Below are positions 26,749 to 35,382 of a stretch of DNA of 64,000 bases, piece after piece; position 1 is the first letter of the stretch, and each line of letters opens with the position of its first letter. A model generated the notes under the pieces. The model was not told the origin of the DNA, made no database searches, and saw nothing but the letters and a program-made list of their open reading frames with translations. Origin of the DNA: Campylobacter concisus (GTDB lineage: Bacteria; Campylobacterota; Campylobacteria; Campylobacterales; Campylobacteraceae); NCBI RefSeq assembly GCF_002913745.1, contig NZ_PPCG01000024.1:1-64000 (forward strand), read 5' to 3'. Position numbers and translations under genes: made by a program.

Positions 26749-28764
26749 TTGAAAAAAGGTATATTTTTAGCACTTAGTGTTGCTTTGTTTTTGGGTTGTT
26801 CGCAGACAACAAAACCAGAGCCAAACAAGCAGCAAAATGCCCTGCCAGACGAAAATGTCTATAAGCCAAATGAACGCATCAGCTTGCTTGAATTTGAAGT
26901 AAAACAAGACGTCTCGTCGCTACCTCAAAATATGCAAAGTGCGAGCTTTGCTCAAGATGAAATTTTAAAAAGAAGATTTAAAGTTTTTACTCTAAGAGGC
27001 GTGAAATTTAACCCAAATGACGCTTTTTGGGCGTTTAATGTATATAAACCAAGCGAGAAGAGAAAGTATTTTGGCTCAAATTTTAGGCAGATACCTCAAA
27101 GCTGGTTTGACGCACAAAAAGAGAATGCAAATTTCGCTGGCTTTTTGCAAATTTCAGCTTACGCTCTAACTTCAGCAAACACAGCTGTAAGAAATTTCCC
27201 AACCGACGAGCCGATATTTTTAAACCCGCAAACTCCAGGTGAGGGCTATCCGTTTGACTATCTGCAAGAATCAACCCTAAGCATCGCTCATCCGCTCTTT
27301 GTATCGCACCTCTCAAAAGATAGGGCATGGGCGTTTGTGAGTGATGATGCGGTTTGGGGCTGGGTGAAGGTTGAAGATATCAAATTTATAAGTGATGAAG
27401 AGGCGCTTGCCTATCAAAAATCAAGCTTTGTCACTATAAAAACCGACAAGATGCCAGTTTATGACAAGGGCGGAAACTTTTTATTTTACTCACGTGTTGG
27501 CGCGATACTGCCAGTTTTGGCACAAGATGACAAAAACTACTACGGCAAAATTTATGTAAGAAATATGCTTAGGGAGTTTGTCCTCCCAAAGTCTTTTAGC
27601 GCCCTTTTTCCACTTAAATTTAACGACTCAAATTTAAAGACAATTCTTAGCTCGCTTCTTACTCAGCCTTATGGCTGGGGCGGGGTGGATAAGCTAAGAG
27701 ACTGCTCGCTTTTTACAAAAGACTTGCTAGCAAGCTTTGGCGTGTGGTTACCTAGGAACTCAAGGGCGCAGGCAAATATGGGAGAAAAGATCAATCTAAA
27801 AGGCCTTAGCAACGCTGCAAAGAGCAAAGAGATAAAAGAAAAAGGCGTGCCATATCTCACGCTCGTGCATCTGCCAGGCCATATCATGCTCTATGCTGGA
27901 TATAAGGGCGATGATATCTACGTCGTGCATGATGCTTGGGGGCTAAAGACTGCAAATAATGGCCGCGCGCTTATCGGAGCGACTGCGATAACTACGCTAA
28001 ACATCGGACAAAACAGAAGCGACATACAAAGTGCAAATTTGCTAATTTCTAAGGTTGATTCTATAAATGTGATGAGGCCTGAGCAAGGGATGCTAGATAA
28101 GGCTAGAAAGATCTCAGCTTTGCAGCGAGCTTACGGCGTGAAGATAGAAGAAAATTTGGTTAAATTTAGTGATGGCACGAGTTTAGTCTATGATGATTTT
28201 AAACAAAAAGATGAAGAGTGCAGCACTGGGGCTGACATAGAGGATATGAACGCGCTTGATTACGCTGCGTTTTCGCCACTTAGCGCGGCACTTAGTGATG
28301 CTGGTAGATGCAGAAACTACGAGCTTTTAGGCAAAATTTATGGCTCAAACGAGAGCGCGGTAAAGGCAAATTTGGTTGATATCATCTGGCTAAAGGATTT
28401 TTTAAATTTGCCTTTAAAATTTAACTCTAAAAATGGCGCCGCAGCTGCTTTGCAGGATGTGAGCAACGAGCTAAACGAGATGGTAAAGAGCGATCCAGCC
28501 TTGCTTGAGTATCTAAAAGATCCAGGCGGGACATTTAAGTGGCGCATCATCGCTGGCACAAACCGCCTAAGCGCGCACAGCTACGGCATCGCGATCGATA
28601 TAAATGTAAAAAAGAGCCACTACTGGCAGTGGAGCAAGGGCTATGAGAATTTGATCCCTGAAAAGATCGTGCGAGTTTTCGAGAAGCATAAATTTATCTG
28701 GGGCGGACGCTGGAAGCACTTTGATACGATGCATTTTGAGTATCGCCCAGAGATGTTTGAGTAG
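26749..28764 (+). CDS. Lipoprotein fusing an SH3/NlpC-P60 cysteine peptidase to an M15 carboxypeptidase
   Basis: One 671-residue frame joins two cell-wall hydrolases. The signal is MKKGIFLALSVALFLGC, with lipid cysteine C17. Residues about 130-280 look like SH3-type domains. Residues about 295-410 are NlpC/P60-like, with catalytic C319 (KLRDCSLFTKDLL) and histidines in LPGHIMLYAG (H378) and VVHDAWG (H394). Residues about 540-671 are M15/VanY-like, with zinc ligands H610 and D617 (SAHSYGIAID) and H662 (DTMHFEYRP). Family knowledge predicts cleavage of peptide stems by the first and of D-Ala-type ends by the second. The start is TTG after AAGGATAAGGAAT. The next gene begins at the following base. 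Confidence 0.88.
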   Translation: MKKGIFLALSVALFLGCSQTTKPEPNKQQNALPDENVYKPNERISLLEFEVKQDVSSLPQNMQSASFAQDEILKRRFKVFTLRGVKFNPNDAFWAFNVYKPSEKRKYFGSNFRQIPQSWFDAQKENANFAGFLQISAYALTSANTAVRNFPTDEPIFLNPQTPGEGYPFDYLQESTLSIAHPLFVSHLSKDRAWAFVSDDAVWGWVKVEDIKFISDEEALAYQKSSFVTIKTDKMPVYDKGGNFLFYSRVGAILPVLAQDDKNYYGKIYVRNMLREFVLPKSFSALFPLKFNDSNLKTILSSLLTQPYGWGGVDKLRDCSLFTKDLLASFGVWLPRNSRAQANMGEKINLKGLSNAAKSKEIKEKGVPYLTLVHLPGHIMLYAGYKGDDIYVVHDAWGLKTANNGRALIGATAITTLNIGQNRSDIQSANLLISKVDSINVMRPEQGMLDKARKISALQRAYGVKIEENLVKFSDGTSLVYDDFKQKDEECSTGADIEDMNALDYAAFSPLSAALSDAGRCRNYELLGKIYGSNESAVKANLVDIIWLKDFLNLPLKFNSKNGAAAALQDVSNELNEMVKSDPALLEYLKDPGGTFKWRIIAGTNRLSAHSYGIAIDINVKKSHYWQWSKGYENLIPEKIVRVFEKHKFIWGGRWKHFDTMHFEYRPEMFE

Positions 28765-30084
28765 ATGAAAGATCAAATTTTAGAAATTTTATCTCGCTCA
28801 AATGTCTTTTTAACAGGCGGTGGTGGTGTTGGCAAGAGCTATCTAACCGCCTCCATCATCAGACACTACAAAGAAAATTTCAAAAATGTCGTCATCCTTG
28901 GCTCAACTGGCATAAGCGCTGTTAGCCTTGGGGGCGTGAGCTTGCATAGCTTTTTTAAATTTGGCTACTGCAAGGACTACGAGGAGCTAAGACGGCTTGA
29001 CTACCGCCAAAAAGATAAGCTAGGCAAGCTACGAAATATGCTAGATGCCTGCGATCTGCTTGTAATTGATGAAATTTCGATGGTTAGCTCAAATGTTATG
29101 GAGATGATAAGATACCGCTTGCTCACCTCTAAATTTAAGGGCAGAGTGCTTATAGTGGGCGACTTTTATCAGCTGCCACCCGTGCAAAAAGAGCAAAATG
29201 AGAGCAAGCTTTTTAACTTTTTATACGCTTTTAACTCCAGTGCGTGGGAGGATATGAAATTTACAAATGTTGAGCTGCTAGTCTCAAAACGCACAAATGA
29301 TCTTAAATTTTATGAAATTCTCTCTCGTCTTAGAGTTGGCGAGCTAGATGATGAGATGATGGCTTATATCGAGAGCTTGCGAGTGGGAGCTATCGAGCCA
29401 GATAGCGAAACTAGCGTGCTTTTTGGCAGAAACGCAGAGGCTGAGATGCTAAATCAAAAAAGACTTCTTGCGCTTAATACGCCGCTTGAAATTTCAAACT
29501 CGGACGTGCTTGTTATGGATGAAAATTTAGATAAAAAAGAGTTTGAAAAGTGGGCAAACACGCTAAATATCTCACGAAATTTAGAGATGAAGATAGGCGC
29601 AAAAATCATCTTTACTTCAAATAAATGGGGCGAGTACTACAACGGCGAGCAGGGTAAGATCATGCAAATTTTAAAAGAAAATGGCGCCATTTCAAGTGTG
29701 ATCGTGCAAAAAGATAGCGGCGAGATCTGCGAGATAGAAAAGTGTGCTTATAACTTTTGCGCGCTAAATTTGAATGAAGACGAGATCGAGGAGAACGTGC
29801 AGGCTTCGCTTTATCAGTTTCCATTTAAGCTTGCCTATGCGCTAACTATCCACAAGTCTCAAGGCATGAGCATAAACTCGCTCATTTGCAACATCAACCA
29901 CATCTTTGCCAAAGGACAGCTCTATGTCGCACTTTCTCGCGCGGTAAATCCTAAAAATTTAAAACTTTTTTATGATAAGAAAAGTGATTTTAGGCAGCAT
30001 TTAAGAAAAGTGGTTAAAATTGACGACGAAGTTAAGAAATTTTACCAAGAAAACGTATTTTTGCATATTAAGGAGAGTTTATGA
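28765..30084 (+). CDS. Pif1/RecD-like superfamily 1B DNA helicase
   Basis: The 439 residues show Walker A FLTGGGGVGKSYL, a motif Ia region STGISAVSLGGVSLHSFF typical of Pif1, Walker B LLVIDEISMVSS, motif III VGDFYQLPPVQ, and the late motifs ALTIHKSQGMS and YVALSRA. These define a 5'-3' SF1B helicase of the Pif1 type. C. jejuni has a helicase gene at the same place next to lolA (recalled). The gene starts right after the fusion lipoprotein and overlaps the next gene as ATGA. Confidence 0.92.
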   Translation: MKDQILEILSRSNVFLTGGGGVGKSYLTASIIRHYKENFKNVVILGSTGISAVSLGGVSLHSFFKFGYCKDYEELRRLDYRQKDKLGKLRNMLDACDLLVIDEISMVSSNVMEMIRYRLLTSKFKGRVLIVGDFYQLPPVQKEQNESKLFNFLYAFNSSAWEDMKFTNVELLVSKRTNDLKFYEILSRLRVGELDDEMMAYIESLRVGAIEPDSETSVLFGRNAEAEMLNQKRLLALNTPLEISNSDVLVMDENLDKKEFEKWANTLNISRNLEMKIGAKIIFTSNKWGEYYNGEQGKIMQILKENGAISSVIVQKDSGEICEIEKCAYNFCALNLNEDEIEENVQASLYQFPFKLAYALTIHKSQGMSINSLICNINHIFAKGQLYVALSRAVNPKNLKLFYDKKSDFRQHLRKVVKIDDEVKKFYQENVFLHIKESL

Positions 30085-30620
30085 AAAAGCTATTTTTAAG
30101 CCTTGTTTTTGGCGTTTTTGCATTCGCAGACGTGCTAAAAGTGAGTGACTTTCAAACAGATATCTACTCAAAAGCTGGACAAAATTTAACAAAAAAGATA
30201 AGCATGAACCTTGAAGTTGTCGGACGTGACGTGGAGGAGAACGAAGCCTACGTGCTTGATGCGCTAAACGTCGTTGTTGGCAGCTTTTACGTGGAGGATA
30301 TCCTAACCTCAATGGGAAAAGAGAAATTTAAAGAGCTCTTTATGAAATATGCAGCCAAAAAACACTCGCTTGATATCGATGATGTGCTTATTTTAAACAT
30401 CAAAGTGATAAATAATCTAGAGCTAAGCGAGATCATAAAAGCGATAAAAAGCCAAAATTTATGCTCTGATCCAAGCGTAAATGAAGATGTGATGACAAAG
30501 CCAGAAAAGAAGAAAAAAGGCAACGAGATCATCGTCGCACCTGATCCAAATGACGTGGTGCAAAAGCCGATCGATCTAAATAATGTGCAGGAATTTGGAA
30601 AAGACTTCGGAGAGAGGTGA
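30081..30620 (+). CDS. Exported FliL-like protein
   Basis: The 179 residues begin with a cleavable signal peptide (MKKLFLSLVFGVFAFAD, cleavage after FAFA). The middle part (TKKISMNLEVVGRDVEENEAYVLDALNVVVGSF to EIIKAIKSQNLC) has the strand-helix rhythm of a FliL C-terminal domain, but it lacks the usual membrane anchor. The C-terminal 45 residues are Lys/Pro-rich and probably disordered. No flagellar gene is nearby, so a flagellar role is only a guess. It is translationally coupled to the helicase and ends the operon. Confidence 0.7.
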   Translation: MKKLFLSLVFGVFAFADVLKVSDFQTDIYSKAGQNLTKKISMNLEVVGRDVEENEAYVLDALNVVVGSFYVEDILTSMGKEKFKELFMKYAAKKHSLDIDDVLILNIKVINNLELSEIIKAIKSQNLCSDPSVNEDVMTKPEKKKKGNEIIVAPDPNDVVQKPIDLNNVQEFGKDFGER

Positions 30621-30621
30621 G

Positions 30622-30650
30622 TAAATTTGGCTAAAAGCTAGCCAAATTTA
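30622..30650. terminator. Bidirectional terminator between the FliL-like gene and lolA
   Basis: TAAATTTGGCTA (30622-30633) and TAGCCAAATTTA (30639-30650) form a perfect 12-base-pair stem with a 5-base loop. The right arm contains the lolA stop codon. Confidence 0.75.
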
Positions 30651-31160
30651 TTGATTTACAATGTCGTAACCTTGTGGGATAACTGGAGTTAGCGTCTCTT
30701 TTGGGATGAGCGCGTCTTTTACAGGGTTGCTTAGAGTGATTTTTATCTTATTTGAAAGCTTGTCTTTATAGTCAATCGTTGTTGGAAGCGTGTTTTTGAT
30801 CGTTATAAAGTACTCAACTCCGTCATATATCGCCTTATAAAGTGTCGGCTGAATTTGCTCTGCGTGAGCTAAGACCTGCGTCAAATTTGGCGTATCATCT
30901 AGCCTTGAGATGATGGCTTGCTCAAGCTCATCCTCGATCACGACCACCTTGTCTTTGTCAAAGTAAATTCTCTTTGGTGTTGGACTTTCATATATCCAAA
31001 GCGCGGTGTTGTCGCTTTTAGCGTAAAATCTCCCCTTATAATTTACACTCTTGCCCTCGCTAAAGACAGTTTGGGTAAAGTCACTTTGCAGGCTTTTAAA
31101 ATTTAAGCCAGCACCAAATGAGCAAACCGCAACAAAAGAAGCTATCAAAAATTTTCTCAT
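30648..31160 (-). CDS. lolA: Outer-membrane lipoprotein carrier protein LolA
   Basis: LolA is the periplasmic chaperone that ferries lipoproteins from the LolCDE complex to the outer membrane. The 170-residue protein has a signal peptide (MRKFLIASFVAVCSFGAG). It then has FKSLQSDFTQTVFSEGKSVNYKGRF, the LolA N-terminal pattern, with ALWIYESPTPKRIYFD a little later. Length is right for the short epsilon form. It is divergent from secA, and its end overlaps the terminator hairpin. The LolC/E-type gene lies 2.7 kb away, past secA. Confidence 0.9.
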   Translation of the reverse strand: MRKFLIASFVAVCSFGAGLNFKSLQSDFTQTVFSEGKSVNYKGRFYAKSDNTALWIYESPTPKRIYFDKDKVVVIEDELEQAIISRLDDTPNLTQVLAHAEQIQPTLYKAIYDGVEYFITIKNTLPTTIDYKDKLSNKIKITLSNPVKDALIPKETLTPVIPQGYDIVNQ

Positions 31161-31180
31161 TTTTTATCCTTTTTTGGCGT

Positions 31181-31186
31181 ATTCTA
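31181..31186 (-). promoter_or_regulatory. Putative -10 box for lolA
   Basis: On the minus strand this reads TAGAAT, 20 bases before the lolA start at 31160. AAAGGAT is the ribosome binding site. Confidence 0.4.
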
Positions 31187-31221
31187 GCCCAGTTTAATTA
31201 AATAAATAGTTAAACTATGCT

Positions 31222-31227
31222 AAGATC
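31222..31227 (+). promoter_or_regulatory. Putative -10 box for secA
   Basis: TAAGAT within ATGCTAAGATCC lies 30 bases before the secA ATG. AGGAAGG is the ribosome binding site. Confidence 0.4.
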
Positions 31228-31257
31228 CAAAGTTTAAAAATTTAGGAAGGTAAAGTA

Positions 31258-33864
31258 ATGATTTCATCGGTATTTAGAAAGATTTTTGGCACGAAAAACG
31301 ATAGAGAAGTCAAAAAATATATAAAACGTGTGGCGCAGATAAACGCGCTAGAGCCTACTTATGAGAAGATGAGCGACGATGAGCTTAAGATCAAATTTAA
31401 CGAGCTTAAAGCCCAAGTCGTCGAAGAGAAAGTCACTTTAGATCAAATTTTAAATGATGTCTTTGCGATAGTTAGAGAGGCTAGCAAAAGGGTGCTTAAG
31501 ATGCGCCATTTTGACGTGCAGCTAATCGGCGGCATGGTGCTAAACGAGGGCAGGATCGCTGAGATGAAGACAGGTGAGGGTAAGACCTTGGTTGCGACTT
31601 TGCCAGTTATATTAAACGCGATGAGCGGCAAGGGCGTGCATGTAGTAACAGTAAACGACTACCTTGCAAAGCGTGACGCGACGCAAATGGGCGAGCTTTA
31701 TAACTTTTTAGGCTTAAGCGTCGATGTGATACTAAGTGGCGGATACGACGATGAGGTAAGGCAAGCTGCCTATAATGCCGACATAACATACGGCACAAAC
31801 TCAGAATTTGGCTTTGACTACCTTCGTGACAATATGAAATTTGAAGCTGGTCAAAAGGTGCAAAGAGGCCATAACTTCGTTATCGTGGATGAGGTCGATA
31901 GTATCTTGATAGATGAGGCTAGAACGCCACTTATAATCTCTGGTCCAACAAACCGCACGCTTGATGGCTATATAAGAGCCGATCAAGTCGCAAAACAGCT
32001 TACCAGAGGCACTCCAGCCGATCCAAACGTGCCAGGTTCAAAGCCAACGGGGGACTTTATAGTAGATGAAAAAAATAGAACGATAATGATCACAGAAGCT
32101 GGCATAAGCAAGGCTGAAGGGCTATTTGGAGTTGAAAATTTATACAACCTTGAAAACGCCGTGCTAAGCCACCACTTAGATCAAGCTCTAAAGGCGCACA
32201 ATCTCTTTGAAAAAGACGTGCACTACGTCGTAAAAGATGGCGAAGTTGTCATCGTTGATGAATTTACAGGACGTCTAAGCGAGGGCAGGCGTTTTAGCGA
32301 GGGGCTTCACCAAGCACTTGAGGCAAAAGAGGGCGTAAAAATCCAAGAAGAGAGCCAAACGCTTGCCGATACAACATACCAAAACTACTTTAGGATGTAT
32401 AAAAAGCTTGCAGGTATGACTGGTACAGCTCAGACAGAGGCTACCGAGTTTTCTCAAATTTATAATCTTGAAGTTATCTCAATCCCAACAAACGTGCCAG
32501 TTAAGAGGATCGATCAAAACGATCTTATCTATAAAACTCAAAATGAGAAATTTAAAGCTGTCATCGATGAAGTCAAAAAGGCTCACGAAAAAGGTCAGCC
32601 AGTGCTTGTAGGAACTGCAAGTATCGAGCGTAGTGAGGTGCTTCACGAGATGCTTAAAAAAGCTGGCATCCCACACTCTGTGCTAAATGCTAAAAACCAC
32701 GAAAAAGAGGCTGAGATCATCGCACAAGCTGGCGTAAAAGGTGCTGTGACTATCGCTACAAACATGGCTGGACGTGGTGTTGATATCAGGATCGATGATG
32801 AGGTTAGAAATTTAGGCGGTCTATATATCATCGGCACCGAAAGGCATGAGAGTAGAAGGATAGATAATCAGCTTCGTGGCCGTGCTGGACGTCAGGGCGA
32901 TCCTGGTATGAGTAGATTTTACCTAAGTTTAGAGGATAATCTTTTAAGGATTTTTGGTAGCGACCGCATAAAAGCGATCATGGATAGGCTTGGTATCGAC
33001 GAGGGAGAAAGCATCGAGAGCCGCATGGTGACAAGAGCTGTTGAAAATGCTCAAAAGAAAGTCGAGAGCTTGCACTTTGAGGCTAGAAAACACTTGCTTG
33101 AGTATGACGACGTGGCAAATGAGCAAAGAAAGACTATCTATAAATACCGCGATGAGCTACTTGATAAAAACTACGATATGAGCGAGAAGATAGCTCAAAA
33201 TAGGGTTGAATACGCTACAAATTTACTTGATACGGCTGAAATTTTCCATGGCGGCTTGAAAGATGACTATGACATTAAAAATTTATGCTCTATCATCCTT
33301 GCAGACTGCGGCGAAGAGATCGACGAGAGCGAGCTAAAAGGGCTAGAGTATAATGAACTAGTAGAAAAAATAGCGCAAATTTTAGAGGTTAGATATAACG
33401 AAAAGATGAGTGTGCTAAACGAAGAGCAAAGAAAAGATATAGAGAAAATTTTATACCTTCAAGTGCTTGATAATGCGTGGAGAGAGCATCTTTATCAGAT
33501 GGATATCCTAAAAACTGGCATCGGTCTAAGAGGATATAATCAAAAAGATCCGCTAGTTGAATATAAAAAAGAGAGCTACAACCTCTTTATGGAGCTAGTT
33601 GGCAGACTAAAAACTGAGAGCGTTAAAACGCTTCAAATCGTTAGATTTAAGAGCCGCGAGGAGCAAGAAGAGCAAGCTAGGATGATGCTAGAAGCTAGTC
33701 AAAATGCTGAAAATGAGCCTCTAAACTACAACAACCAAGGCGAAGATGAAAATTTCACGCCAGAAAAAAAGATACCAAGAAACGCTCCATGCCCCTGCGG
33801 AAGCGGTAAAAAATATAAAGATTGCCACGGCAAAAGTGGCCCTAAAAAAGGCATATTTGCTTAA
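31258..33864 (+). CDS. secA: Protein translocase ATPase SecA
   Basis: SecA is the motor that drives preproteins through SecYEG. The 868 residues show Walker A (MKTGEGKT), the PPXD and preprotein cross-linking region, [20 protein letters not shown], the helicase half with [11 protein letters not shown] and [10 protein letters not shown], and a C-terminal zinc/SecB-binding tail [14 protein letters not shown] (Cys-X-Cys...Cys-His). All parts are intact. It has its own promoter and an AGGAAGG site. A strong terminator follows, then the lolC/E-like gene. Confidence 0.98.
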   Translation: MISSVFRKIFGTKNDREVKKYIKRVAQINALEPTYEKMSDDELKIKFNELKAQVVEEKVTLDQILNDVFAIVREASKRVLKMRHFDVQLIGGMVLNEGRIAEMKTGEGKTLVATLPVILNAMSGKGVHVVTVNDYLAKRDATQMGELYNFLGLSVDVILSGGYDDEVRQAAYNADITYGTNSEFGFDYLRDNMKFEAGQKVQRGHNFVIVDEVDSILIDEARTPLIISGPTNRTLDGYIRADQVAKQLTRGTPADPNVPGSKPTGDFIVDEKNRTIMITEAGISKAEGLFGVENLYNLENAVLSHHLDQALKAHNLFEKDVHYVVKDGEVVIVDEFTGRLSEGRRFSEGLHQALEAKEGVKIQEESQTLADTTYQNYFRMYKKLAGMTGTAQTEATEFSQIYNLEVISIPTNVPVKRIDQNDLIYKTQNEKFKAVIDEVKKAHEKGQPVLVGTASIERSEVLHEMLKKAGIPHSVLNAKNHEKEAEIIAQAGVKGAVTIATNMAGRGVDIRIDDEVRNLGGLYIIGTERHESRRIDNQLRGRAGRQGDPGMSRFYLSLEDNLLRIFGSDRIKAIMDRLGIDEGESIESRMVTRAVENAQKKVESLHFEARKHLLEYDDVANEQRKTIYKYRDELLDKNYDMSEKIAQNRVEYATNLLDTAEIFHGGLKDDYDIKNLCSIILADCGEEIDESELKGLEYNELVEKIAQILEVRYNEKMSVLNEEQRKDIEKILYLQVLDNAWREHLYQMDILKTGIGLRGYNQKDPLVEYKKESYNLFMELVGRLKTESVKTLQIVRFKSREEQEEQARMMLEASQNAENEPLNYNNQGEDENFTPEKKIPRNAPCPCGSGKKYKDCHGKSGPKKGIFA

Positions 33865-33875
33865 AATTTCTACTT

Positions 33876-33897
33876 TTAAGGCGCCAAAGCGCCTTAA
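33876..33897 (+). terminator. Intrinsic terminator after secA
   Basis: TTAAGGCGC (33876-33884) pairs with GCGCCTTAA (33889-33897) in a 9-base-pair stem with loop CAAA, followed by TCTTTT. It lies 11 bases past the secA stop. Confidence 0.8.
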
Positions 33898-33915
33898 TCT
33901 TTTAAAGGCTATTTG

Positions 33916-35115
33916 ATGACAAGTTTACCAAAGTTCCTACTTTTTAAATATTTAAAATTTGATAAAACTCAGCCATTTATCACCCTAAGTGCCTTGCTTG
34001 CCTTTCTTGGTGTTAGTATCGGACTTATGGTTTTGATCGTTGCGATGGCGATTATGAATGGATTTGATAAAGAATTTGAGCGCAAACTTTTTACGATGAA
34101 CTATCCCATAACCGTTCAAAGTGCCTTTAAAGGCTCTATTGATGATGACTTTGTTGATGAGCTAAAGGCTAGATTTAGCGATTTAAAATTTAGTCCATAT
34201 ATCAGCACACAGGTCATTTACCGCTCGGCAAATGCACTTGAGGGCGGACTGGTTTATGGCGTAAATTTTAAAGATGAAAAACAGATAAACTCAGTCGTAA
34301 ATGAAGCTTTAAAAGATAAAGAGCTAGATGGTTTTGAGATACTTGTAGGAAGTGGTATAACGAGTGAGTTTAGACTAAGAAATGATGAAAAACTAACGCT
34401 TATCTTTACAAAGGCTGACCCAGCTGGCTTTTCACTAACGCCAAAGATGAAGCGCTTTGATATCGGCGGCTCATTTACATCTGGGCTAATCGCATACGAT
34501 AAGGCGTTTTCGTATACTTCGGTTGATGCATTAAGAAAAATTCTAGACTATCCAAAAGGCGTTTATGATGGAATTCATATCTTTTCAAATAAGCCATTTG
34601 ATGATATAAAAAGAGTGCGTGAAGGGCTTCCAGCAGGCACGGTTGCCATAGGCTGGTGGGAGCAAAATGGCAACTTTTTCTCAGCGCTTGCACTTGAAAA
34701 AAGAGCACTTTTTATAGTTTTGATGCTTATTATCCTTGTGGCGTCGCTAAATATAATAAGCTCACTGCTAATGACTGTAATGAACCGCAGGCAGGAGATC
34801 GCCTTGCTTCTAGCACTTGGAGCTAGCAAAGGCGAGATAAAAAGAAGCTTCTTTTATCAAGGGCTAGTTATCGGCGGAGGCGGCATTATATTTGGCTTAG
34901 TGCTTGGCTTTTTGGGGCTATTTTTACTTGGAAATTTCAACATCATAGACCTGCCAGCTGATGTCTATGGCTCAAGCAAACTACCACTTGAACTCTCAAC
35001 GATAGATCTTGTGCTTATCGTAGTTGGGGCTGTGTTTATCGTGGCTATCTCGTCTTACTATCCAGCCAAAAAAGCCACAGAGGTAAATGTCCTTCAAACT
35101 TTAAGAAATGAGTAA
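33916..35115 (+). CDS. LolC/LolE-type lipoprotein-releasing ABC permease
   Basis: This is an inner-membrane permease of the LolCDE complex, which releases lipoproteins for LolA. The 399 residues show an N-terminal membrane helix (about 22-47), a large periplasmic domain (about 50-255), and three more helices in an FtsX-type domain. The last part contains NRRQEIALLLALGASKGEIK and ends YPAKKATEVNVLQTLRNE, both typical. An in-frame TTG at 33913 is possible; ATG 33916 is chosen. C. jejuni has the same gene after secA (recalled). No LolD ATPase is in the window. Confidence 0.9.
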   Translation: MTSLPKFLLFKYLKFDKTQPFITLSALLAFLGVSIGLMVLIVAMAIMNGFDKEFERKLFTMNYPITVQSAFKGSIDDDFVDELKARFSDLKFSPYISTQVIYRSANALEGGLVYGVNFKDEKQINSVVNEALKDKELDGFEILVGSGITSEFRLRNDEKLTLIFTKADPAGFSLTPKMKRFDIGGSFTSGLIAYDKAFSYTSVDALRKILDYPKGVYDGIHIFSNKPFDDIKRVREGLPAGTVAIGWWEQNGNFFSALALEKRALFIVLMLIILVASLNIISSLLMTVMNRRQEIALLLALGASKGEIKRSFFYQGLVIGGGGIIFGLVLGFLGLFLLGNFNIIDLPADVYGSSKLPLELSTIDLVLIVVGAVFIVAISSYYPAKKATEVNVLQTLRNE

Positions 35116-35136
35116 AGCCTGGCAAAGCTAGGCTTT
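35114..35136 (+). terminator. Hairpin terminator after the lolC/E-like gene
   Basis: AAAGCCTGGC pairs with GCTAGGCTTT (one G-T pair) around loop AAA, beginning within the stop codon. A second hairpin lies 13 bases on. Confidence 0.7.
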
Positions 35137-35149
35137 AAATTTGATTTTT

Positions 35150-35178
35150 AAAAGCATATTATTGGATAATATGCTTTT
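35150..35178. terminator. Second strong hairpin downstream of the lolC/E-like gene
   Basis: AAAAGCATATTA (35150-35161) and TAATATGCTTTT (35167-35178) form a perfect 12-base-pair stem with loop TTGGA, followed by ATTTTAA. It can act on either strand. Confidence 0.65.
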
Positions 35179-35198
35179 ATTTTAATTTGCAATAAATT

Positions 35199-35267
35199 CT
35201 ATTTTTTATCTTTTGATAGCTCATCAATTTTTAATTCTTTGCCATTTATATCTAAATGATGCTGTGG
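35199..35267 (-). pseudogene. Possible C-terminal gene remnant
   Basis: On the minus strand, 22 sense codons read into a stop as PQHHLDINGKELKIDELSKDKK, a protein-like C-terminal tail with no start and a stop directly upstream. This may be the decayed end of a lost gene between the lolC/E-like gene and kefB. The evidence is only that it looks coding. Confidence 0.2.
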
Positions 35268-35382
35268 CTAGACAAATTTTTAGCTTCTTTTTTTTCTTAT
35301 ATAATCAACAATATTGCTAATAGTTTTATCAATTTATTTAAACGAGCTTAACAAAAAATCGTGTTTTAAGAAGCTAAATTTA

